From positions 1,436,001 through 1,500,000 of the forward strand of contig JAJGOT010000164.1 of NCBI GenBank assembly GCA_022457155.1: a stretch of DNA of 64,000 nt, given 5' to 3'. Made by a program: the position numbers and the translations under genes. The notes beneath the pieces are model-generated. The model saw only the letters and a list, made by a program, of their open reading frames with translations. It was not told the origin of the DNA and did not search any database. The DNA comes from Cladopsammia gracilis (Eukaryota; Cnidaria; Anthozoa; Scleractinia; Dendrophylliidae). Positions 11,121-20,621 of this stretch are shown in pieces; position 1 is the stretch's first letter; each line of letters begins with the position of its first letter.

Positions 11121-13347
11121 CAAGCAGATGAAGTGTCTAATGTAATGTTCACATCGATTTCTGGATAAAATTTTTTGCTTCTCAATTGGAGAGGCCCCTT
11201 TCATGAAAGACAATAAAACTTGAAAATAAAAGGCGCAGGGTTGGTTAAGCTTTAACACTGTAATGACATAGATTAACGATGACGCAAATACAGCAAGAAA
11301 ATTAGACTTTATTTCGAGAAAGATTATTAACATGATTGGGTGATTACAGTCCATGACAGTACAAAAACAAAAAAAAACAACTAAAATTATCACTTAAAAT
11401 TGAACTGTACAACTTGGATAAAGCATATTATAAAAAACTGTTTAAATGCACGACCTTATTATCGAAAAGACAACTACATTTTAGTGATTTCGCCTCCATT
11501 TAGAGAGAGCTTAGAAAGCATTTGTTTCTACAGATGTATCCATGGTAACGCGGATTGATCACGTTCTTATGAACCAGGGATGTTATGGCAAAGATGAAGA
11601 TGAACGTAGAGTAGAATCTAAGAAAGTACAAAATAAAAAGACTGATTAGGAGAGGTAAAGAACCCTAGATTGACAAAAGTTAACCCAATTATTTTTACAT
11701 GCAAAAATGGCTAGGCTCTTATTTGTAGAGCATCCAAAATCACCTGAAGATGTAACTTTAATAGCAGTGATAAATTGTCATGATTATATAACACACTCTA
11801 ATTTAACAAGGGCACCTAAAAAGCCACATTAATCAAAGACTTAAGAAAGTCATGTTTATGTTTGTTTTGATGATTTCAGTAATGCCGTTGAAAGGTATAG
11901 TTGTATCAGCTCCATTTTTACCATTTCGGATGCCTTAGCTAAAAATTCAACAGGCCGAAAATATTAAGAACAAAATCCTTTTCCCTCAAAGTTAACTCAA
12001 TATGACTTCCAAGCATTTTTAAGCGATCTACTTTTAGCTGGACTTTCCGAGAACCAAAAATGGCATTTTTACCCTCTCAAAAACGTCAGGCGTTGTTTAA
12101 ATTATCGAGTTAAAAAATATCAGCTTACATTTCCAGTTTGAGAACCTAAACATTTCATCTAAAATATGAGGGCAGTATTTGGCAAAACAGTTTGTTGTAT
12201 GCCACTGATTTAATGGCTTGCCTTTTTGCAGTCGAAGACTATATTAACTTGGTTATGTTGCAATATTCTATGTATAAACTGTAGAAGAATAACAAAGGTG
12301 CTTCTTTTGTATATCTGTGTATATGCATAATGATGTACTATTTTCTCAAATCACTGCTTTTTCTTTCTACAAAGACGACGGGGATACAACACTGAAGAAC
12401 AAACACTCAACTCATAAGTGTGAGCAAATGTTAACCTGGATGCAAACAACATTTTTTGATCATGTTTGCTTCACAACTTTAAGTTAAATACAATCATGTT
12501 TAACAAAACACAATTGTGGCATCATAGTGTATTTCTCAGATTCATTTTATCCAAGATGGACATAGCGAGCACTAGTAAAAGGTACTTTTGCAAACATTTT
12601 CAATCTTACTTGAGTGTTTACAACAAACATTTATGTGCATTTCCTAAAACCACCACCAACATCCACATCCCAACAATAGCCAAGTTGTTTTTCTGTCCTG
12701 ATCACCAATACATTTACTCTAGTATTTTTAATGACACCCCCTGTTACTGCCAGTTCTCTAAATCAGCTGCTCCAGTAAATTCAATCTCAAGGGTGAATGT
12801 TTCATAGTAAACTGCCAGCAGTCTCTCTGGATAATCAAGTGCATGAGATAATCAGACATGCAATCAAAGGTCTCACTCCCCCTCCCTACCTCAAATGATT
12901 GTCACTCCCACTTGTAATAAGTGTGCCCACTTGACTGTCCAGAAATAGACTGCTGCAGATTATTTCTAGAAGGGTTTTAGTTTACACTTATTGAAGCTTT
13001 TCTTTTATAAGCACCTCTCTACAATGGCCCAGTATATTCTGTCTAGCGGGTGAATATGACATTGTTAAGAAACGCTTCTACCCACTACGTGTTAATGGTA
13101 GTGGTGTGCTGATCATCGATTATAATCAATTTATCTAAAACTTATGGCAAAGAAAATCTATTATGCTTCAAACACAATCGATTGTCACGGAAAAATGAAT
13201 TCTAATGTATAAAAGAGAAATAAACATTTAATATTTTGTTGTATTTTGTCTTTGTTGGGGTTAAAATGTGTTATGAGACATAGCACAACAAACAAATATG
13301 AAAGTATTGAAATGACTATTATCGTAATGAAACAAACGAAAGCAATC
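11121..13347. other. Intergenic, downstream of the SF3B5-like gene
   Basis: No supported exon. The 113-codon frame at 12466-12807 has no recognisable domain. The 3' UTR of the minus-strand SF3B5-like gene must lie here, but no clear polyadenylation signal was identified. Confidence 0.4.
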
Positions 13348-16300
13348 TCAAGTTTCAACCTCCTTCCCAGGATCCTCTTCTATCTTTGCCTCATTTGCAT
13401 GTTCAGATTTCAACATGGCTTCTGATGTTGAAACCTCTGGGAGCCATGTGAATTTAAAATACACAATTATCTTCTTCATGAGTTAACTGATTATTTCCAA
13501 TGGTGAGTTAATGGTAAGAAGCATTGCATGATGACCAAAATAATGGCTGCATAAGAGATTAGCTAAACTTTTACACTGTGATGTTTTTTATACTACAACA
13601 CACACACATACCCACCATCATCATGACTTGCTATCCTAATCTTGATCAGGTCTGTGCGGTGGTGTGCCACAGGGTTGCAACATTTTCTACAATGACAAAA
13701 TTTAACAAGGATTAATTCCTGCTTTAAAGGGAACCTCAACTGTTATAATAAATTGACATTAACCCTTTCATGGCCAAGATTCCTCAAATTTCATCTCTCC
13801 ATGGCCAATTTTTTTTTCCCCAAATAGCGCAAGGTGACTATAGCAGGGCTCCAAGTTAAAAAAATTCTCAATCGCAATTTGCGAGCAGTTCCTAAAATAA
13901 GTCGCAAAAAAAAAACTAAATACTACTACTGGAAATGAAAAACTATAAATTTCTAAAAAAGTGAGCCCGTGATACACTTCTTGGAAACCGTGTTAATGGA
14001 GCATGAAATCGACGATTAAGTCACGTAACATTCAATGTGGATTTCACAGGATTTTTTGGATAAAATTACAACTACCAGTTACAAGTAAGACACAAGACTG
14101 TTAAATACAATTCCTTTATTACATGTAGCTAGGCCGTAAAACAGTCGCAAAATCACGACTAATAGACAAATTTTAGTGGGAAAAGTGAAAAGGTGGTTCT
14201 CTGTATCGGACTCTCACACGGCAAATATGTAAACCAGTGAATTGAAAATTTTATACATGTTATGTATCTTTTTTTTCTATTATTGTACACTGATATTTTT
14301 ACCGTGTTTTAAATAAAGTTTTCATTCATTCATCTTTAGTCGCAAATACGCCCGATACAGACGCAATTTCGAGCCCTGTATAGTCGCCTTTGGCCACTTA
14401 TGGATAAGGTGATTATAGTAGCTTGTGGCCACAAAAGGGTTACAAATTCATACATGCAAAAACAAAATGATACACAAATCACATTTAATTCAACTCTTTA
14501 TTCATGGGTCACACGGAAGTCAAACATGTGTTTATGAGCCGACATAGTAAAATCTGAAAATCATTTATTACAAACCGGGAATAAATAAAACCCTCAGTGA
14601 ATGAAAACAACAATTTCCCCAATCACATGTTAAATAAAAAGGATGAAATATTACCTGTAACTTGACGTAAAACTCCTAAAACAGCACAAGAACATTTTTT
14701 TTGATGAATTACCTCTAAAAGGTTGAATTTTGTTCTGGCTCTTGTTTCATTTTCCACTAAAGCAAAGTAATCCATCAGATTATAGTGACCAATATAAGAT
14801 GCTGCACTGTCCCTGTGTTGATTCACTAGCCACTCACTGAAAAGAACACATCAAGTAAAACAGGGAACTAGCCATACCTCCCCAGTGGAAGGTCATTGGA
14901 AATTAAGAGGAAGTGGACTCAAAAAGGAAAGTCAGAAGCAAAATTGGAATTTCCAAAAGGGGGGGGGAGGAGGGTAAGGAACCTACCCTCCCCCCCACCC
15001 TCCCCCTCCCCCCCCCCCCACCCCCAAACACACATACAATCCTTTGGGGCTAGGTATGGATATTTTCTGCAACAACACATTTCTATGTTAGCATGATGTT
15101 TATTAATCAAGACAGCAGAGTCCAACTAAACCCACAGTCTTAATTAAACTAGACAGAAGCAAAATTTCATGTCTTTTAGACTGCTTGCAATATCAAAGAT
15201 CTTTTCTATGTTTTTATGAGGATGTCATGTGTGATTTGACCAAGCAATAATTAAAAAAAATGTCATACATGCTTTGCAAATGTAACTTTGGATTATAAAA
15301 ATTCGACCACAATGGTTTGATTTTGAAGAATAGTACTAGACAAATTACAGAAAACCATTTACGAAGTAAGGATGGCTAATAATCATTCATTTATTTTTTT
15401 ACTGCATTCACTCGCGTGCATTTTGGGATGAATTTGAATCTTATTGGCTCTCTATATCTAAAGAACAAAGGAAACTCGAGTTAAAAACTATTTTAATTGG
15501 TGTCACAGATACTAAATGTCTTTTGTTTAATTATTTAATTGTTTTAGGTAAGCTACATTTATGGAACTGTCGTAGAAATAATAGTCTTCTTTTTTTCTCT
15601 TCCTATAAAGAACTAGTTAAAAGAAAATATAAAACCGAACGTCTCATTGCTGCAAAATATAATAATCTGAAGATGCTTGAGGCTAAGTGGAAACCTGTTT
15701 CAAACTGTAATTTTCTAACTACATAGGTGCATACCTAAGAACCAATTGTGGAACAAAGTAGTGCAAGAATTGTATTGTAAGGAAGTATTGTATTGTAAGT
15801 AGTAATAGTATTGTAAGTAGTGTTCGTCTTTGTTTTGTAAGTAGTGTTTTTTTTTTGTTTTGTGTGTGTGTTGCAATAATAATAATAATAAACAATAAAC
15901 AATAAAAAAAAAGGATGGCTAATAATAGCAAGAATAGAAGTAAATAACAATAGGTATGGCTGCAAACCCCACACTAAATGGCATTTTCCATTGATAGTAA
16001 ATAATCCTGAGGTAAGTCTTAATCTTTTCCTTAACCATAGTTAACGCAGTTCATTGCACCTTTATTTACCAAGGAGTATGAGCCCAGGAGTATCAGCAAT
16101 TTGTTGAGTGTAATTGTCTGGGTTAGTGTAGTTCTAAAAATGAACTGTTTTTGTTGACATGGACTGACATTTCATCAACCTGAGCAGGGCACGACAAAAG
16201 TGCTGTCCGATAGCCCGGGGCTAGTGGAATCACCTGCGCGGCTAGTGTATTTTTCTTGCAGTTTGTCCAACGGGCAAGCAATATTTGTTGCCTTTTTCTT

Positions 16301-18549
16301 ATAATTAAGTTAAGAAAGTGTGTGTACCAGAAAGTTCCTGAACAAAAGTGAATATTGGGAACATTTAAAAAATGTAAAAAAAAAACAAAGGTGAACAATA
16401 GAAATTGAATGATTATCACCTTTGTGATTCTTGGTTATTTGTAAGTTAAACATACTTGGATAGCAACAACAATCCTTTTGGGCTAGCTCCTCAGAGCTCC
16501 GGGCTAGTAAGCTGAAGTGACAACTTGCCTGAAGCGGAAGCTGATTTTTTCCTTTTCATCTCACCTTGCTGAGCAGAAGTCGTCTTCAGAGTCATGAAGA
16601 TAACTTTTGCTACAGTTGTTGAGTAGAAGTCATCTTCAGAGACATGGAGATGACTTCCACTCAGATTGTCAAAACAACAGTCATTGTCAACAACAGTTCT
16701 TTTCAGAACTACTGTACTCCACTAACCCAGACGATCATACTCGACAGAATATACGTACTGTACTTACAATTTTGTTGTATCTGAATGTCCAGTACCAACA
16801 TACTTTGATTGCACTAAAATGAAAGAGAAAAGGACTTAGTAATAACTATTATCTATACCATCATCAGACTATTAAATGGTGATCCCGATATTATGTGATG
16901 GTGCGATTTTGCACAATTAGCCTCAAATCGGCCGAATCCGAATCACATACCCCAGTAATTTACTAATCAGTATTAGTGGAAATTCTTTTATTCTGTTTTA
17001 CATTGTTAGAGCAGTTTCACAATCAAGTGTCCTAAAACCAAAACCTTTGTGGTTACTCTGGCCAATCAAAACATACGCCAACAATCCAATAAACCAATCA
17101 GAACTCAAAACAAAATTAATATATGTAGCCAGTGCCAAGCACAGAAAAACATGTGCAAGTATAAAGTCACAACTGGCTTTGGTTTTACTTCTGATTGGTT
17201 GATAAGGTGGCATAACATGTTGTAGCCAATCACTAAGTGTAACAATGCAAAACAAAGCCATTCATGAATTACTTTCAACACTCAACTATTCTTAAATTCT
17301 CACTACCTTGCCTCTTCCTTCTGATGATGGTATACAAGGTGTAGAGTGATACTGAAATAATGCAGGGCTGTCATAAGATTTGAGGTTGCTGCAGTGCTGG
17401 AAATAATTTTTCTTGCTTGAGAGGACGTGTCCTTTCAAACCTCCCTTTTGATCGGACATTTTGGTTGGACATCTGTTATTTTGGATTTCTCCTGAGACAC
17501 AATTGGTAAGCATACACGACGTGCTATAAGAAGTTTTGCAATGCACTGTAGGGCAATTTCATGACATGGCCATTTCTGAATTTTCTCAAATCAAGAGAGC
17601 CGTTTACAGCAAAATAAATCATACAAACAGCGTAAATTATTACTGTTATGTTTTTTGGAATCAAACGCGATTTGTTAACAAGACTTTCAAGGCAAAAGCT
17701 AAGTAATTTTTGTGCTCGGTCACCATGTCCGAGCATAATTCAAAATTGGTCGGACATTTTCGGATTTTGGTCGGACAATGTCCCAGGGGCGGATCCAGGG
17801 GGGTGAAATGGGTGAATTTTCACCCCCCTTTTCTGAGACCCTTTCTTTCTTTTTTCTAAAGTATTTCTCAAATAAATAATATTTTATTACTATTTTATTA
17901 AAATTTCACCCCCCATTTCAAAATCCTGGATCCGCCCCTGTGTCCGATGACCGACTGTTATTTCCAGCACTGTTGCTGGCTACACAAGACAAACGGGTTG
18001 TCGTGAACTCAAGACAGCTTCCCGTGGCTCATGTCCTTTGGTCATTTTTTTGCTGGTCATTATAGCCAGCTGCTGACTACTGTTGACAGCCCTAATAATA
18101 TCCTATAACTACAATAGTAGTTGATTTTAAGGATCTCAATCTTGAACATTACTATATACCTACAATGTTCAAGTTGACTGTGAATGTTGTACCTGTCTGT
18201 CTGCAGAAAAAAAAACATAAAATGTATCAGGCACAATATCAAGGCAAATCCTCTTTTATTTCTCTATCCCATGTAGCGGGATTTATTTTCAATTTACCAC
18301 AGAATTACACGATATATATAAAAAGGAGCATAAATAATTTCAATTAAGCTTTTATAAGCTTATTGAATAAAAATGGTTTGATTATCCTCTAAGCTCTTGT
18401 CAAATCGACTGTCTAAAACTCAAACGTTGGAGAGATCACTTGCGTAACGTAACGTAATAAATTCAACAGCTGAATGTATAAAGCTCTTTCTTTAAGTATG
18501 AAATGCTAAGCTTAAATATCACGAACAACTGCAACAAAACACTCACCAT
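13348..18549 (-). CDS. SF3B5: SF3B5-like splicing factor 3b subunit 5 (five exons)
   Basis: Small subunit of the U2 snRNP SF3b complex, which helps bind the branch-site region in the nucleus. CDS exons on the minus strand: 18547-18549 (ATG alone, donor GTGAGT), 18164-18200, 16768-16813, 14713-14836 and probably 13348-13434. Phases join without error to give about 98 residues. Residues 2-13 read TDRYNIHSQLEH. Exon 3 gives KYVGTGHSDTTK. Exon 4 gives EWLVNQHRDS, then ASYIGHYNLMDYFAL and ENETRARTKFNL, all matching the SF3B5 pattern. The human gene is intronless and encodes 86 residues, so this copy is split by four introns. The tail from exon 5 (an acidic stretch ending EEDPGKEVET) differs from the usual family C-terminus, so exon 5 is the least certain. 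The gene is head-to-head with ANAPC10. Introns hold a LINE end and several MITEs. Confidence 0.85.
13435..14712. other. Intron 4 of the SF3B5-like gene
   Basis: No second gene seen. The intron carries only diverged AT-rich DNA on either side. Confidence 0.5.
14955..15027. repeat. G-rich then C-rich low-complexity tract
   Basis: A G-rich stretch near 14957 is followed by C-runs with interspersed T and A up to about 15027, in intron 3 of the SF3B5-like gene. The open frames over it on both strands are composition artefacts. Confidence 0.8.
15395..15915 (+). mobile_element. 3' end of an L2/CR1-like LINE
   Basis: A plus-strand frame from about 15410 to 15726 reads FWDEFESYW, then CLLFNYLIVLGKLHLWNCRR and YKTERLIAAKYNNL. 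This matches the C-terminal region that follows the reverse transcriptase domain in L2/CR1-type non-LTR retrotransposons. After the stop come repeated GTATTGTAAGTAG blocks and a CAATAAACAATAAAAAAAA terminus, typical of a LINE 3' end. The copy is 5' truncated, as usual for LINEs, and sits antisense in intron 3 of the SF3B5-like gene. Confidence 0.7.
17009..17300. mobile_element. CCAAT-rich MITE, diverged copy
   Basis: Begins GAGCAGTTTCACAATCAAGTGT and ends with a degenerate inverse (ACTTTCAACACTCAACTATT). Its interior shares AACAATCCAATAAACCAATC and TGGTTTTACTTCTGATTGGT with a better preserved copy at 57655-57951. It lies in intron 2 of the SF3B5-like gene. Confidence 0.65.
17393..17971. mobile_element. 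hAT-like MITE with 8-bp target duplication, containing a nested MITE
   Basis: The ends AGTGCTGGAAATAA and TTATTTCCAGCACT are inverted. Flanks GTTGCTGC (17385-17392) and GTTGCTGG (17972-17979) match at 7 of 8 positions, an hAT-sized duplication. Motifs TCGGACATTTT/TGTCCGA occur inside. A second element (17784-17940) interrupts it. The host is intron 2 of the SF3B5-like gene. Confidence 0.7.
17784..17940. mobile_element. Short MITE with CAGGGGCGGATCCAGG ends
   Basis: A 157-bp element with inverted ends CAGGGGCGGATCCAGG and its inverse CCTGGATCCGCCCCTG. It is flanked by TGTCC on each side, a possible 5-bp target duplication. It lies inside the larger MITE at 17393-17971, so it inserted later. 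Confidence 0.8.
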
Positions 18550-18665
18550 TTTGCCGATTCTTTCAAAACGTGTTCAAATATGGCGTCGGTCGGCGTCGGT
18601 GCAACGTCGGTATTGTCAGCGGTCATTCACACTAACGCATGCTTACTAGCAGCGCCAAATTCAAA
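18550..18665. promoter_or_regulatory. Shared bidirectional promoter of the SF3B5-like gene and ANAPC10
   Basis: Only 116 bp separate the two divergent start codons. The interval contains repeated GGCGTCGGT units (18581-18611) and no obvious TATA box. Co-transcription of the pair is inference from spacing. Confidence 0.6.
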
Positions 18666-19223
18666 ATGGCGGTTCGAGCGGAAAATTTTTCGAACACCGA
18701 GCAACAAATTGATGGAATAAGCGGCGAAAAATACCGAGAAATCGGTGATCAAGCAGTGTGGTCCTTATCCTCGTGCAAACCCGGGTTCGGCGTAGAGCAA
18801 CTGCGAGACGGAAACTTAGAGACCTATTGGCAATCGGACGGACCACAACCACATTTGATCAGCATCCAATTCCGACGAAAGACAGCTATTCAGAACCTTT
18901 GTTTGTACGCTGATTACAAGGCGGATGAAAGCTACACGCCCAGTAAAATATCCATAAGAGCTGGAAATCACTTTCATGATTTACACCAGATAGAACAGAT
19001 AGAACTTGAGGAGCCCAGTGGATGGCAGACCGTATCTTTATCTGATGGAGATAAGCCTTTGAGAACTTATATGCTGCAGATCGCTGTTTTGGCAAATCAC
19101 CAAAATGGACGGGATACCCACATGAGACAGATCAAGATTCACGCACCTTTAACTGATTCTGGAACGTACAAAATGCCGACTTGCACTTCTGTAGAGTGTG
19201 CTATGTACAGCACAATAAAGTGA
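18666..19223 (+). CDS. ANAPC10: Anaphase-promoting complex subunit 10 (APC10/DOC1)
   Basis: Processivity subunit of the APC/C ubiquitin ligase. With the co-activator it helps bind the D-box of mitotic substrates in the nucleus and cytoplasm. The single-exon frame contains the DOC jellyroll domain: REIGDQAVWSLSSCKPGFGV, DGNLETYWQSDGPQPH, ADYKADESYTPSKISIR and IAVLANHQNGRDTHMRQIKI, all hallmark APC10 blocks. An upstream in-frame ATG exists at 18639. The ATG at 18666 has the better context (AAAATGG) and gives 185 residues, the length of the human protein. The gene is intronless here, although vertebrate orthologues are split. The C-terminus is Ile-Lys instead of the conserved Ile-Arg tail that docks on TPR subunits. 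The last codons overlap an AATAAA. The gene is intact, so this is probably the functional locus, although an old retrocopy cannot be excluded. Confidence 0.95.
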   Translation: MAVRAENFSNTEQQIDGISGEKYREIGDQAVWSLSSCKPGFGVEQLRDGNLETYWQSDGPQPHLISIQFRRKTAIQNLCLYADYKADESYTPSKISIRAGNHFHDLHQIEQIELEEPSGWQTVSLSDGDKPLRTYMLQIAVLANHQNGRDTHMRQIKIHAPLTDSGTYKMPTCTSVECAMYSTIK

Positions 19224-19315
19224 AGCTGGTTGAGCATAATTAACTCATAATCTGGTAAACTCGTACATACTTTTAGTGCTGTGGGGTGTGCTACATACAT
19301 CAAGATAGTGTGAAA

Positions 19316-19497
19316 TACACCTTATTCCAAAATGGCGGGCAATTTATTATTCTTTTGTATGCACTTCAATTAGCCCTCTTTGCCTCATTTTCGCGTGAAA
19401 ATTCTGTTGTATTTTACACATGCTGACGAGGCAACAAGGGCTAGTTAACATACAGATAAAGAATAATAAAATGGCCGCCATTTTGGAATAAGGTGTA
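19316..19497. mobile_element. 182-bp foldback MITE inside the SINE
   Basis: Ends TACACCTTATTCCAAAATGG and its inverse, which include an ATGGCGG/CCGCCAT step. The other arm of the SINE hairpin shows the uninterrupted site (GTGTGAAATGATAT), placing this insertion exactly between GTGTGAAA and TGATAT with no clear target duplication. Confidence 0.75.
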
Positions 19498-19661
19498 TGA
19501 TATATATGAAATAAATCATATATGAACTGCGGAAATGAAATCAAATGAAGAATGATCCTCGCAGTTTTGATTTCATTTCCGCAGTTCATATATGATTTAT
19601 TTCATATATATCATTTCACACTCACTCCTTTCACGGGAACATATGAACCTACAATTGACCT

Positions 19662-19676
<15 letters not shown>

Positions 19677-19696
<20 letters not shown>

Positions 19697-19748
19697 CGAG
19701 GATCGCACCGGTATTGCGAGGTCACGGGTTCAAACCCCGTTGAAGTCC
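19677..19748 (+). tRNA. tRNA-Thr(GGT)-like head of the SINE, probably not a functional tRNA
   Basis: It folds as a cloverleaf. The acceptor GGCTTCA pairs with TGAAGTC, the A box is TAGCTCAGTTGG, the anticodon stem is TCGCA/TGCGA with loop CCGGTAT, the T arm is ACGGG/CCCGT and the B box is GGTTCAAACCC. The anticodon would be GGT, but position 33 is C instead of the universal U and the D stem has a mismatch. It is therefore best read as the polymerase III promoter of a SINE. Confidence 0.55.
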
Positions 19749-19833
19749 TGAATTTTTTTCAGGCTTCTTTTCGCAATTGCTTAAATTGCGATCACAACTG
19801 CGAGGATCATTCTTCATTTGATACATCAAGATA

Positions 19834-20621
19834 ATTGTGCACTGTAGGGGTGGATACAGGGGTAGTGGATTGGGTGGCTAGCCACCCCCCTTTAGACCAT
19901 CGGCTTTAACAGTTTTCTTTTTAATTGCGACAATGAAACATTTTATAGACAATAATAAGAGCCGGGTAGCAGCTAGAACTACCCGTTTGTGGAGAGCTTA
20001 TTACCCACTTGAAAGGCCCGATTCAATGTTTACATTTGAATGGACCAGGTTATTCCATCAGCTGAGAATTCCTACCAAGAATTAAAGACAAATAAGTCCC
20101 ATGATCGTCTTGAAACAAAAGAAGATGCTGTGACTTCAATCCTGCCTTCTTGGTATGAAAAGTTGATGCAAAGTCTTGGCATGATTGGAATTAGAAATGT
20201 TTTCAATTTTCAACTTTGTATGTATTGCTTACTACAGGTACTTAAAGTTTACTAGCATTGTGTTATTACCTGAATATCTCTTAAATTTCTTATAAAGCAG
20301 ATAAAAAAGTCTCAGAACTAAATATGCAAAGGATCCATTATTTCTTTAAACTAAAATTGACAATGACCAAAATTGCATAAAAAATATTCAAAAGCATATC
20401 ATTGCATCTGCTACAAAAATACTTTTTAAGTAGTGTAAACTAGCAGTTTATAAAATATTTCATTTTGAATTACAATAAAAACTTTCTTGTGGCGCTTAAA
20501 CACTATTTTTACAATAAGTCTTTGTACAGTAATTCTAAAACTATATACATTTGCTTAAAAACATATTGTAAATACCAGTGTATGTATGGCATACATAAAA
20601 TATTATATCAGATATGGTTGT
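19834..20621. other. Intergenic between ANAPC10 and ENDOV
   Basis: No gene seen. A short half-element with TGGATACAGGGGTAG and CCACCCCCC lies near 19848-19905. The ENDOV stop codon region contains AATAAA on the minus strand (AAATAAAC at about 20611-20620), a possible but very close polyadenylation signal. Confidence 0.4.

Larger units (their letters stand above)
19308..19820 (+). mobile_element. tRNA-derived SINE with inverted 5' duplication and inserted MITE
   Basis: The body (about 19567-19820) holds a tRNA-like head and a tail ending AACTGCGAGGATCATTCTTC. To its left, 19498-19567 is an inverted copy of the SINE 3' end, making a hairpin. The composite is flanked by 13-bp direct repeats ATACATCAAGATA at 19295-19307 and 19821-19833, consistent with LINE-mediated retroposition. 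It sits immediately downstream of ANAPC10. Confidence 0.75.

Noticed and set aside
12466..12807. 113-codon plus-strand frame downstream of the SF3B5-like gene
   Set aside because: AT-rich composition, no domain, no splice or promoter context.
14896..15125. Pro- and Gly-rich frames on both strands
   Set aside because: Translation of the G/C homopolymer tract in an intron.
19677..19748. Functional tRNA-Thr gene
   Set aside because: C at position 33, a D-stem mismatch and its place inside a SINE with 13-bp flanking repeats point to a retroposed tRNA-like head. It is kept only as a tRNA-like feature.
19592..19834. 80-codon frame over the SINE
   Set aside because: It overlaps the tRNA-like head and tail of the SINE and has no protein resemblance.
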